Shown: one piece after another, positions 52,604 through 60,988 of the stretch
Numbering within the stretch: the first letter of the stretch is position 1
Layout: every line of letters begins with the position of its first letter
Source of the DNA: Leptospiraceae bacterium
GTDB taxonomy: Bacteria; Spirochaetota; Leptospiria; Leptospirales; Leptospiraceae
Assembly: GCA_016711485.1 (NCBI GenBank)
Contig: JADJSX010000007.1
Location: 248,001 to 312,000 of the forward strand
DNA: 64,000 bases
Direction: 5' to 3'
The notes under the pieces: generated by a model
Database searches by the model: none
What the model was told of the DNA's origin: nothing
Seen by the model: only the letters and a program-made list of their open reading frames with translations
Made by a program: the position numbers and the translations under genes

Positions 52604-54565
52604 TTATTTTAAATCCGTTTTGGTATACACATTTTTAAAAAAATTTTTATTGTTTACTTTTATTTTTAAGATTTTTTCAACTACTTGTTTTTCAGATATA
52701 TTGTAATGTTTCATAATTTCATGATTTAATGAAATTTGAGCAATTGACATTCGCTCGATTATGCTTTCTTTCTCACGTATATCTTGCGGTAATAACATAT
52801 TAACCTCAGATACAAATTCGCGAACCGTGTATCGGTTTCCTCCACTTATTTCAGGAAGGGGTGTTCCGCCATGGTCAGCAGTAATGATTAATATAAATTT
52901 ATCTCCATATTCTTTTTTGAGAAACTCGAATATAAGTCCAACTTGTTTATCAGCTTCCCTAAAAGTTTCTTTCGCTTGTAGGGATTCGAATCCGAATTGG
53001 TGTGCTACAGCGTCTGTTGATTTAATTGTTAAATAAGCCAGATCCGGAATTCCATCGTTGTGTTTATTTTTAAGGATGATATTATTTAGAATAACTTTTC
53101 GGAATAACTCGGCTTCTGAACGTGTTTCAGCTGGGTTTCCCATCAAAAATCCCCATTTTTTTGAAATCTCATCTTTTGAATTAAAATCAACACCTTCCCA
53201 ACCATTTGGATACTCAATTTTAAAAGTTTTAAGGGGATTATAGTCTAAAGCTTCTGATGGTAGAGAATAATATCGATTATCCGTATTCCAATTTAAATCC
53301 TTATTCGATAACCAATATACCATATCCTTATCACCTTGGTAATTTACTCCTGTGATAGGTGAAGACCCGTGACCGGCCATGCCAATGGATGCTCTAAGTG
53401 CATAACTTTGACTTACCACTTCTGATTTATTTTGGTATTCATTATCCAATACATCAGCCAAGGTTTCTGTTAATAACTCAGTCGGATTTACAGAGATTTC
53501 ATCGATTGCATAAATTTCATTTTTTAATAGTTTGCCTTGGGAAGGAATCAGGTATCCATTTCCGGCAATTCCATTTTTTCTGGGATAAGCACCTGTACCT
53601 ATGGCAGCATGACCAACTGCAGTTTCTGTATCGACATGTCCGACTATCGCATTTATAAAATAAGCAGCTTCTTTTTTGATTTCAGAAATATGAACTGGTA
53701 CTTCAGGGTGTGCTTTGTAGTATTGTTGTCCACCTTGGTCAATTACAATTGTAACAATGATTTCCGGTAAATTACTATTAGTCTTCAAAATTGAATCGAG
53801 AGGTTTAGTTTCTACTCCATTCGGATTTCGAATTTTCAAAATTTTAGAGAGAGTAGGGACTATATGTTGTTGGTGAATTACGTCAAAGTGTTTACCTTTT
53901 TCAATCCAATTCGGACCATAAAAAATAATAGGAATACTAGTGTCATATTCATAAGAAGTGGAGTGCGCTGATTTCGCTACATTGAGTCGAATCGTATTTC
54001 CCATTTCCAAATATTGTAACTCTGGTATATTCTTTAAATCTTCTAATGTGCGACCGTAGGATCTTAAATGTCTTATTAGATCTTGCTTATCAAAATGTGA
54101 GTGATATCTTATATTTATCCAATCATTTTCTAAAATATTAAACTTATTAGGGACCAAATATAAATCGATATGCGATATTGTAGATCGTTTAATCCATTCT
54201 AATCCTTGATCCTTTTTGCAATTACTTAAAAAAATCAATAAAAGAAAATATATTAGATAACTCACCTTACGGAAGGTGAGCCGAGCGTCCAACGGAGGGT
54301 GGCACCCGAACTCAATGTTTCTCCCTCCATCTCTTTCGCTCAAGCCCATTGTTGCTTTCACAACAATAGGTCGGAACATAATGGTGGGCTTTCCACCCAT
54401 CGCTTGTTCGCTCTGCGTAAGACTTGCTATGCCGCAAGCTATTGACATATTCGATATACTCAGTGCAAGATTTATTAATTCATTAGCTTTTTCTAATATT
54501 CTGAATTTAATTTTCCTAATTTTTCTTTTTTGCGTAAGGTCAGTTAGATAAATATAATATTTCAT
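52604..54565 (-). CDS. Alkaline-phosphatase-superfamily lipoprotein with in-frame MITE insertion
   Basis: Metallo-phosphatase/phosphodiesterase of 653 residues resembling PafA-type enzymes: VTIVIDQGGQQYYKAH (first metal Asp), TETAVGHAAIGTGAYPRKNG (nucleophile Thr region) and ITADHGGTPLPE (metal Asp/His). Residues 8-104 come from a 283-bp element plus its 8-bp duplication (291 bp, 97 codons), inserted exactly in frame. Deleting it reconstitutes MKYYIYLIYFLLLIFLSNC, an ideal lipoprotein signal with Cys19. A GTG inside the element's end (54265) could restart translation as MSYLIYFLLLIFLSNC, so export may be rescued. It is followed by the TPR-hydrolase gene. Confidence 0.85.
   Translation of the reverse strand: MKYYIYLTDLTQKRKIRKIKFRILEKANELINLALSISNMSIACGIASLTQSEQAMGGKPTIMFRPIVVKATMGLSERDGGRNIEFGCHPPLDARLTFRKVSYLIYFLLLIFLSNCKKDQGLEWIKRSTISHIDLYLVPNKFNILENDWINIRYHSHFDKQDLIRHLRSYGRTLEDLKNIPELQYLEMGNTIRLNVAKSAHSTSYEYDTSIPIIFYGPNWIEKGKHFDVIHQQHIVPTLSKILKIRNPNGVETKPLDSILKTNSNLPEIIVTIVIDQGGQQYYKAHPEVPVHISEIKKEAAYFINAIVGHVDTETAVGHAAIGTGAYPRKNGIAGNGYLIPSQGKLLKNEIYAIDEISVNPTELLTETLADVLDNEYQNKSEVVSQSYALRASIGMAGHGSSPITGVNYQGDKDMVYWLSNKDLNWNTDNRYYSLPSEALDYNPLKTFKIEYPNGWEGVDFNSKDEISKKWGFLMGNPAETRSEAELFRKVILNNIILKNKHNDGIPDLAYLTIKSTDAVAHQFGFESLQAKETFREADKQVGLIFEFLKKEYGDKFILIITADHGGTPLPEISGGNRYTVREFVSEVNMLLPQDIREKESIIERMSIAQISLNHEIMKHYNISEKQVVEKILKIKVNNKNFFKNVYTKTDLK
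54261..54543. mobile_element. MITE-like element, ACCTTACGC family, long copy
   Basis: 283 bp from CTCACCTTACGG to GCGTAAGGTCAG, flanked by a perfect 8-bp duplication TTAGATAA (54253-54260 and 54544-54551). One end repeats the blocks of the 95-bp copy at 43013; the rest is a more GC-rich segment with its own terminal hairpin (CTCACCTT/AAGGTGAG). There is no transposase. It lies within the phosphatase lipoprotein gene. Confidence 0.9.
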
Positions 54566-54578
54566 TTACTTTTCAATT

Positions 54579-57500
54579 TTAATAATCTAAATAAGGTGAC
54601 AACCATTTTTCTACAACTTGGATTTCCCAATTTTTTCGTATTGCATAATCAGTGATTTGGTCTTTTCCAATTTTACCTACTGCAAAATACTTTGAATCAG
54701 GATGAGAAAAATAGAGTCCACTGACGGAACTTCCAGGCCACATCGCATAACTTTCCGTGAGTTTGATTCCAACTTCCTTTTCTACGTCTAGTAAATCCCA
54801 AAGAATTCCTTTTTCGGTGTGATCGGGACTTGCTGGATACCCAGCAGCAGGACGAATGCCTCTGTATTTTTCTTTGATTAACTCAGCATTGGAAAGATTT
54901 TCATTTTTTCCAAATCCCCATTCGTCTCGCGCATACTTATGCATACACTCTGCGAATGCTTCTGCAAGTCTATCTGCTAACGCTTTCGCCATGATGGAAT
55001 TGTAGTCATCGTGTTTGTCTTCAAAAAGTTTTTCGAATTCGTCTGCTCCATGTCCAGATGTAACCGCAAACCCACCAATATAATCAATTCTTCCTGATTC
55101 TTTTGGAGCAATGTAGTCGGCTAACGCATAATTAAATTGTCCTTCTGGCTTAGACATTTGTTGTCTGAGCGTATGAAATTTCGTTAGAATTTTTGTGCGA
55201 GTTTCGTCTTCGTAAACTTCTATATCATCGCCCACACTATTCGCAGGGAACATTCCTATGATCGCTTTTGCGGTAAAACGTTTGTTATCCACAATGTCTT
55301 TCAGTAAAACTTGGGCATCGTTGAATAAATCCTGCGCTTGTTTTCCTACCACTTCATCTTGGAAAATGTCGGGGTAACGACCTCTTAGTTCCCAAGTATG
55401 AAAGAAGGGAGACCAGTCGATAAAAGGAACTAACTCAGCAAGAGAGAAGTCTGCGAAAATTTTCTTTCCAATAAAAGATGGCTTTGCAATTTCTTGCGTT
55501 TTCCAATCGTAAACTGGTTTATTTCGACGAGCATTTTCCAGAGTCAAATTATTTCGCTCTGCATTTCTGTTTAAGTATTGTTCTCTAAGTCTTGCTTGGT
55601 CTTTACGAACGTCTGACACATACTTTGTCTTAGCCTCTGGATTTAAAAGTTCGTTCATTACGTTTACAACACGAGATGCATCCAATACGTGAACTACTGG
55701 CTCTGAGTATTGTTCGGCAATTTTTACAGCAGTGTGAGCGGGACTTGTTGTTGCACCACCTATCAGTAAAGGAATTTTGAATCCTTCGCGTTCCATTTCT
55801 TTAGCTACGTGAACCATTTCGTCAAGAGAAGGTGTGATTAATCCCGATAAGCCGATGGCACTCACTTTATGCTCTTTTGCTTCTCGTAAAATTCTATCTG
55901 TTGGAACCATGACTCCAAGATCAATTACTTCGTAGTTGTTACAAGCTAATACTACACCTACGATATTTTTACCAATATCGTGAACGTCTCCTTTAACAGT
56001 AGCCATAAGAATTTTCTCACGAGCGGATGTATCGGAGTTTGCTGCTTTTTCCGCTTCCATAAATGGGAGTAGGTAGGCTACTGCTTTTTTCATTACCCGT
56101 GCGCTCTTTACGACTTGCGGTAAAAACATCTTACCCGCTCCGAACAATTCTCCTACGACTCGCATTCCGTCCATGAGAGGACCTTCGATTACTTCGAGTG
56201 TTCTTGCATAATTCTTTCTGGCTTCTTCTGCGTCTTCGTCTATGAATTCTACAATTCCTTTTACAAGAGCGTGAGAAAGTCTAGCGGCTACTGGCTCTTT
56301 TCTCCAAGCATCGTCTTTCACTTGTTGCGTCTTATCACCAGTTGCCGCTTTAACGGATTCTGCAAAATTAATAAGTCTTTCGGTTGCATCAGGACGACGA
56401 TTTAGAATTACATCTTCTACTAGTTCGAGTAAATCTTTTGGAATTTCTTCATATACGGAAAGCATTCCCGCATTTACGATTCCCATATCCATTCCAGCTT
56501 TAATTGCATAGTATAAAAATACAGAATGCATTGCTTCTCGAACTGGGTTATTTCCTCTGAACGAAAACGAAATATTACTCACACCGCCACTCACTTTTGC
56601 GTGTGGACAAGTAGCTTTGATTTCGCGTGTCGCTTCAATGAAGTCCATTGCATAATTATTATGTTCCTCAATTCCAGTTGCAACAGTAAGAATGTTGGGG
56701 TCAAAAATAATATCGCTAGGAGGAAATCCAACTTTTTCGGTTAACAGCTTGTAGGCTCTCTGGCAGATACGAACTTTGTCTGCTTTAGTTGCGGCTTGTC
56801 CTTGTTCGTCAAATGCCATTACGATTACACTGGCTCCGTAGAGTCGAACAAGCTTGGCGTTTTCGATAAATTTTTCTTCGCCTTCTTTCATGCTGATAGA
56901 GTTTACTATCGCTTTGCCCTGAACACACTTCAGTCCCGCTTCAATGACCGACCATTTAGAACTATCAATCATAATTGGAACACGAGAAATTTCAGGCTCT
57001 GAAGCAAGTAGGTTTAAAAATTCAGTCATGAATTTTTCGCCGTCTAACAAGGCTTCGTCAAAGTTTACATCGATGATGTTGGCACCATTTTGCACTTGTT
57101 GTAGCGCAACTGCTACTGCACCTTCTAGGTCGCCGGCAAGAATCATGTTTTTGAATTTAGGGGAGCCTGTAACGTTAGTTCTCTCGCCTACCATGAGAAA
57201 TCCTTTGTCTGGGGTAATGTTTAATGGCTCAAGTCCAGAAAGTCTTGTGACTTCTTCTGGCTTTGCAGGGACGTGCGGCTTAAGTCCTTTAACCGCTTGG
57301 GCTACTGCTTTAATATGACCCGGAGTAGTTCCACAACAACCACCGGCGATATTCAGCCAGCCCTGTGTTGCAAAATCGTGCATATGATGTCCAAATTCTT
57401 CTGGAGTCTGGTCATATCCACCAAAAGCATTTGGCAAACCTGCGTTCGGATAACAACTAATATGCGTTCCTGCTACATTGGCAAGGTCCTCAATATACGG

Positions 57501-58265
57501 ACGCATATCTTCAGCGCCTAACGCACAGTTAATTCCAACACTCATTGGTCTTGCATGGGCAATAGAATTCCAAAATGCTTCTACAGTTTGACCCGAAAGA
57601 GTTCTTCCTGATTTATCTGTAATCGTAACAGAGATAGAGATAGGAACACGAACTCCGCGCTCTTTAAAGCATTTTTCAATAGCGAAAATGGCTGCTTTCA
57701 AGTTGAGTGTGTCAATGATAGTTTCAGGAAGGAGTAAGTCAACACCGCCTTCCATGAGAGCATCTACTTGTTCATAAAAAACTTCTACGAGTTCATCAAA
57801 GCTAGTAGCGCGGTAAGCTGGATTATTAACGTCAGGCGACATAGAGGCAGTGCGTGTAGTTGGACCGAATGCACCGGCAAGAAAACAAGGATGGTCTGGA
57901 TTTTTAGCTTGGAATTTGTCTATAGCCGCACGCGCCACTTTAACACCGGCAATATTCAATTCTCTAACAAGATGTTCTAGCTTGTAGTCTGCTTGCGATA
58001 TCTTAGAGCAACTAAATGTACAAGTTTCAATAATGTTCGCACCTGCTTCTAAAAATTCCGTATGAATCGCTTCAATTATATCCGGGCGGGTAATACAGAG
58101 TAGGTCATTATTTCCTTTTAAGGGGAAGGGATGATCTTTGAATCTTTCGCCACGAAAATCTTCTTCTGTGAGCGGATAACGTTGGATCATAGTTCCCATT
58201 GCTCCGTCGAGCACGAGAATTCTTTCTTTGAGTAGGTCTTCGATTTTTGGTTTTGTTGTTGTCAT
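54579..58265 (-). CDS. metH: Cobalamin-dependent methionine synthase
   Basis: Transfers a methyl group from methyl-tetrahydrofolate to homocysteine. From the ATG at 58265 it is about 1228 residues, with all four modules in order: homocysteine/zinc domain (Cys ligands in ETCTFSCSK and NIAGGCCGTTPGHI), pterin-binding domain (MVGERTNVTGSPKFKN), cobalamin cap and Rossmann domain (VKGDVHDIGKNIVGVVL with the B12-ligand His, about 758), and the SAM-dependent reactivation domain (RIRPAAGYPASPDHTEK-like GIRPAAGYPASPDH). An in-frame GTG at 58280 is an alternative start. A ferredoxin gene lies immediately upstream in the same direction. Confidence 0.98.
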   Translation of the reverse strand: MTTTKPKIEDLLKERILVLDGAMGTMIQRYPLTEEDFRGERFKDHPFPLKGNNDLLCITRPDIIEAIHTEFLEAGANIIETCTFSCSKISQADYKLEHLVRELNIAGVKVARAAIDKFQAKNPDHPCFLAGAFGPTTRTASMSPDVNNPAYRATSFDELVEVFYEQVDALMEGGVDLLLPETIIDTLNLKAAIFAIEKCFKERGVRVPISISVTITDKSGRTLSGQTVEAFWNSIAHARPMSVGINCALGAEDMRPYIEDLANVAGTHISCYPNAGLPNAFGGYDQTPEEFGHHMHDFATQGWLNIAGGCCGTTPGHIKAVAQAVKGLKPHVPAKPEEVTRLSGLEPLNITPDKGFLMVGERTNVTGSPKFKNMILAGDLEGAVAVALQQVQNGANIIDVNFDEALLDGEKFMTEFLNLLASEPEISRVPIMIDSSKWSVIEAGLKCVQGKAIVNSISMKEGEEKFIENAKLVRLYGASVIVMAFDEQGQAATKADKVRICQRAYKLLTEKVGFPPSDIIFDPNILTVATGIEEHNNYAMDFIEATREIKATCPHAKVSGGVSNISFSFRGNNPVREAMHSVFLYYAIKAGMDMGIVNAGMLSVYEEIPKDLLELVEDVILNRRPDATERLINFAESVKAATGDKTQQVKDDAWRKEPVAARLSHALVKGIVEFIDEDAEEARKNYARTLEVIEGPLMDGMRVVGELFGAGKMFLPQVVKSARVMKKAVAYLLPFMEAEKAANSDTSAREKILMATVKGDVHDIGKNIVGVVLACNNYEVIDLGVMVPTDRILREAKEHKVSAIGLSGLITPSLDEMVHVAKEMEREGFKIPLLIGGATTSPAHTAVKIAEQYSEPVVHVLDASRVVNVMNELLNPEAKTKYVSDVRKDQARLREQYLNRNAERNNLTLENARRNKPVYDWKTQEIAKPSFIGKKIFADFSLAELVPFIDWSPFFHTWELRGRYPDIFQDEVVGKQAQDLFNDAQVLLKDIVDNKRFTAKAIIGMFPANSVGDDIEVYEDETRTKILTKFHTLRQQMSKPEGQFNYALADYIAPKESGRIDYIGGFAVTSGHGADEFEKLFEDKHDDYNSIMAKALADRLAEAFAECMHKYARDEWGFGKNENLSNAELIKEKYRGIRPAAGYPASPDHTEKGILWDLLDVEKEVGIKLTESYAMWPGSSVSGLYFSHPDSKYFAVGKIGKDQITDYAIRKNWEIQVVEKWLSPYLDY

Positions 58266-58275
58266 ATATTTCTTT

Positions 58276-58311
58276 GCCACGGAGACACGGAGACACAGAG
58301 AATTCTGTGGC
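58276..58311. repeat. Short tandem/inverted repeat in metH leader
   Basis: GCCAC and GTGGC ends enclose a tandem CGGAGACA-type repeat and a GAATTC centre, in the 35 bp between the ferredoxin and metH genes. Such CACGGAGACACGGAGACA strings occur as dispersed repeats. It overlaps the metH ribosome-binding region. Confidence 0.5.
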
Positions 58312-58315
58312 TGAG

Positions 58316-58615
58316 TTATTTTTTAGTGTCTATGCAGCGTTCTCCTTTTAATGGTCGTTTGTTATTTATAATGATTGGATATTTCTTGGATTCATCAGCG
58401 TTTAACTGGATGTAGCCTTTCGATTTATTCGGAACTTCGTAGTCTGGAAAAATTGCTTCTACTGGACACTCTGCGATACAAGCTCCGCAATCAATGCAGG
58501 AATCTGGATCAATGTATAAAATATCAGGCCCTTCTCGGAAGGCTTCCACAGGACACACTGCTGCGCAATTAGTGTATTTACAATCTAGACAATTTTCAGT
58601 TACTATATGTGACAT
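58316..58615 (-). CDS. fdxA: 7Fe-type ferredoxin
   Basis: 99-residue electron carrier with two cluster-binding sets: ENCLDCKYTNCAAVCPVEAF (N-terminal) and DSCIDCGACIAECPVEAI, the pattern of FdxA [3Fe-4S][4Fe-4S] ferredoxins, followed by the usual 40-residue C-terminal extension. Its ATG directly follows the stop of the exported-protein gene, and metH starts about 50 bp after its end. The position suggests it may supply electrons to reactivate oxidised cobalamin in MetH (inference). Confidence 0.93.
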   Translation of the reverse strand: MSHIVTENCLDCKYTNCAAVCPVEAFREGPDILYIDPDSCIDCGACIAECPVEAIFPDYEVPNKSKGYIQLNADESKKYPIIINNKRPLKGERCIDTKK

Positions 58616-58999
58616 TTATTTTCCTGTATGTATGACTTTTGGTGTTCCTAAATAAATTTCAATTGCTGTTTTCGTTGATTGAATTGCGGTTATGTGGGGG
58701 ATGCTTATGAATAGTTCATTGAAGTATTCACCCTTCCCGCGATTCGTATACTTTATATAAATATAAGTTGTGGTAACTTTGATTTCTTCTATTATATCTT
58801 CCGCATAAACGGGACCTGACCTACCATAAAATAACGCGCGAGTTTGTTCAAAACCTTGAAAATAAATAATCAATTGCATATCATGTATTTTATTAAAGAC
58901 TTCAAATTGTTTTTCTAAAACTGATTTATCAATAGCCAGTAAAGAATTGGCAAATATACAAAAAATGAGTAGTAAAAATTTAAAACGTAGTGGTTTCAT
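58616..58999 (-). CDS. Small exported protein of unknown function
   Basis: 127 residues from the ATG at 58999, chosen because an earlier in-frame ATG (59035) would overlap vapC and precede a proper signal peptide (RFKFLLLIFCIFANSLLA). The mature part is beta-rich, with the phrases FEVFNKIHDMQLIIYFQGFE and TYIYIKYTNRGKGEYF. No family recognised. Its stop abuts the ferredoxin start. Confidence 0.65.
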   Translation of the reverse strand: MKPLRFKFLLLIFCIFANSLLAIDKSVLEKQFEVFNKIHDMQLIIYFQGFEQTRALFYGRSGPVYAEDIIEEIKVTTTYIYIKYTNRGKGEYFNELFISIPHITAIQSTKTAIEIYLGTPKVIHTGK

Positions 59000-59003
59000 C
59001 TCA

Positions 59004-59375
59004 TTAGCCTTTATATGATACTTTTTTAATTTCACAAAATTTCTTTAGATTTCGGTCGTTTGTCCAAATTAAGTGACCACCCATTTTCGCAGAGGCATAC
59101 AGTCCTATATCAATAAAACTCAAACCTTTACCTGTCAGTTTTTCTTTTTGGATGAATTGAAAAAGAATTTCATAATTGACGAAAATGGTTTCTGGAATTT
59201 GTTTATAATAGCCAAAAAATACTTCTGGCTTTGGAATACTAGCAACGCGTAATTCTGATTCGACCCAGATATGACGTAGGACTTTTAAGTCAGAGACTAG
59301 TGATTTTAATTCTCGAACTTCTTCTTTTCCTGCGAGGAAATCAATCCAGATATTTGTATCTACTATGATTCTCAC
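59004..59375 (-). CDS. vapC: VapC PIN-domain toxin
   Basis: Site-specific RNase of a type II toxin–antitoxin pair. The 123-residue PIN domain shows the conserved acids in IVDTNIWIDFL (Asp6), VESELR (Glu), SFIDIGLYA and WTNDRNL. The gene starts 2 bp after vapB. All catalytic acids appear intact, so activity is expected unless neutralised by VapB. Confidence 0.93.
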   Translation of the reverse strand: MRIIVDTNIWIDFLAGKEEVRELKSLVSDLKVLRHIWVESELRVASIPKPEVFFGYYKQIPETIFVNYEILFQFIQKEKLTGKGLSFIDIGLYASAKMGGHLIWTNDRNLKKFCEIKKVSYKG

Positions 59376-59377
59376 AG

Positions 59378-59572
59378 CTATTTTTGTTTTCTCTCTCTTG
59401 GAATATGTTTTAGTTTGGGTGCAGATCCATAGAGATTAGAAAGCTTTTCCATTGCTTTTTGTTGGATGAGTAGTTCTAAACCCATATGAATTAGCTTTGT
59501 TTTTTCTGTGATTCCAGTTTCTAACACTGCTTTGTTGATTAAATCTTCAGATAGTATAATTGTAGTTCTCAT
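59378..59572 (-). CDS. vapB: VapB antitoxin
   Basis: 64 residues from the ATG at 59572 (GAGG upstream); an in-frame ATG at 59623 lies inside the operator and is unlikely. The N-terminal ribbon-helix-helix (MRTTIILSEDLINKAVLETG) binds DNA and the basic C-terminal tail would bind VapC. A perfect operator-like inverted repeat lies just upstream. Confidence 0.9.
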   Translation of the reverse strand: MRTTIILSEDLINKAVLETGITEKTKLIHMGLELLIQQKAMEKLSNLYGSAPKLKHIPRERKQK

Positions 59573-59588
59573 AGTTTTGCCTCGGAGT

Positions 59589-59623
59589 GATGCATATGGA
59601 TAGTATGTATTAATATGCATCAT
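59589..59623. promoter_or_regulatory. Candidate VapBC operator
   Basis: TGATGCATAT (59589-59598) and ATATGCATCA (59614-59623) are exact complements, 17 bp upstream of the vapB start. Ribbon-helix-helix antitoxins typically autoregulate through such repeats. Confidence 0.7.
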
Positions 59624-59638
59624 TTTTGCAACAAAAAA

Positions 59639-59675
59639 CAGCCAGTGGGTAGCTACCCACTGGCTGTTTTTTTAA
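59639..59675 (-). terminator. Strong terminator after ahcY
   Basis: Perfect 15-bp arms (ACAGCCAGTGGGTAG and complement, 59639-59668) with T-runs on both sides end ahcY transcription and insulate vapBC. The core GGGTAGCTACCC recurs at 62021-62044. Confidence 0.85.
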
Positions 59676-60988
59676 TATCGATAATGCTCTGGCTTGTAAG
59701 GACCTTCTGGAGATACTCCTAAATAGTCTGCTTGTTCTTTTGTTAACTTTGTGAGTCTAACACCGATTTGCTCTAAGTGGAATGCAGCTACTTTCTCATC
59801 GAGGTGTTTTGGTAAACGGTAAACGCCTACAGGATAATTTGCTGTATTCGTATAGAGTTCGATTTGAGCTAATACCTGGTTTGAAAAAGAGTTAGACATT
59901 ACAAAAGAAGGATGTCCAGTTGCACAACCTAAATTCACAAGACGACCTTCTGCGAGGATAATGATCGATTTGCCGTCAGGGAAAGTATATTTGTCCACTT
60001 GTGGTTTGATTTCTTTTTTGGTTGTTCCTGGCATAGAATTCAAACGAGCCATTTGGATTTCTGTGTCGAAGTGACCGATGTTACAAAGAATTGCACCGTC
60101 TTTCATTGCTTTCATGTGTTCAAGAGTAACGATGTCGTTGTTTCCAGTAGCGGTTACTACGATGTCTGCCTTATCAACGATGTCTTCCATGCGAAGAACT
60201 TGGTATCCTTCCATTGCAGCTTGAAGAGCACAGATTGGATCGATCTCAGTGATGATTACACGTGCACCAAAATTTCTGAGTGAAGCAGCAGAGCCTTTTC
60301 CTACATCACCAAATCCAGCGACTATACATAATTTGCCGGCGAGCATAACGTCAGTTGCTCTTTTGATTCCGTCCGCTAAAGATTCGCGGCAGCCATAGAG
60401 GTTGTCGAATTTTGATTTGGTAACAGAGTCGTTCACGTTGATAGCAGGAATTTTTAATTCGCCTTTAGCCATCATCTTCATAAGTTGCACTACACCTGTA
60501 GTTGTTTCTTCGGAAACACCTTTGATTTCAGCAAGTAGGTGAGGGTGTTTTGTGTGGATATGGTATGTTAAATCACCACCGTCATCCAAAATCATGTTCG
60601 GACCTTTTCCGTTTGCGAATGTTATGGTTTGCTCAGTGCACCACCAATATTCTTCTTCGGTTTCCCCTTTCCAGGCAAACACTGGTATGCCGGCTTTTGC
60701 TATTGCGGCAGCAGCATGGTCTTGTGTTGAAAAGATATTACAAGAAGCCCATCTAACTTCCGCACCAAGAGCAATTAACGTTTCAATCAATACTGCTGTT
60801 TGAATTGTCATGTGTAAAGAACCAGCGATTCTTGCACCGGCTAATGGCTTTTTTGCGCCATATTCTTTTCTGATTGCCATTAGTCCTGGCATTTCCTTTT
60901 CAGCTAAAATGATTTCTTCTCTTCCCCAGTTGGCGAGAGATAAATCTCTAACTTTAAAATCTTCTGTTTTAGTTGTTGTTGCGGACAT
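59672..60988 (-). CDS. ahcY: Adenosylhomocysteinase
   Basis: Hydrolyses S-adenosylhomocysteine to adenosine and homocysteine using bound NAD, relieving product inhibition of methyltransferases. The 438-residue product has AGARIAGSLHMTIQTAVLIE, the NAD-loop GFGDVGKGSAASLRN and the C-terminal PEGPYKPEHYRY. A strong AAAGGAGG lies before the ATG. It overlaps the upstream ArsR–methyltransferase regulator by 20 bp, so both come from the palindrome-controlled promoter. Confidence 0.98.
   Translation of the reverse strand: MSATTTKTEDFKVRDLSLANWGREEIILAEKEMPGLMAIRKEYGAKKPLAGARIAGSLHMTIQTAVLIETLIALGAEVRWASCNIFSTQDHAAAAIAKAGIPVFAWKGETEEEYWWCTEQTITFANGKGPNMILDDGGDLTYHIHTKHPHLLAEIKGVSEETTTGVVQLMKMMAKGELKIPAINVNDSVTKSKFDNLYGCRESLADGIKRATDVMLAGKLCIVAGFGDVGKGSAASLRNFGARVIITEIDPICALQAAMEGYQVLRMEDIVDKADIVVTATGNNDIVTLEHMKAMKDGAILCNIGHFDTEIQMARLNSMPGTTKKEIKPQVDKYTFPDGKSIIILAEGRLVNLGCATGHPSFVMSNSFSNQVLAQIELYTNTANYPVGVYRLPKHLDEKVAAFHLEQIGVRLTKLTKEQADYLGVSPEGPYKPEHYRY

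Noticed and set aside
58266..58315. SAM or cobalamin riboswitch before metH
   Set aside because: Only about 50 bp separates ferredoxin and metH, filled by a short tandem repeat; no conserved riboswitch core is visible.
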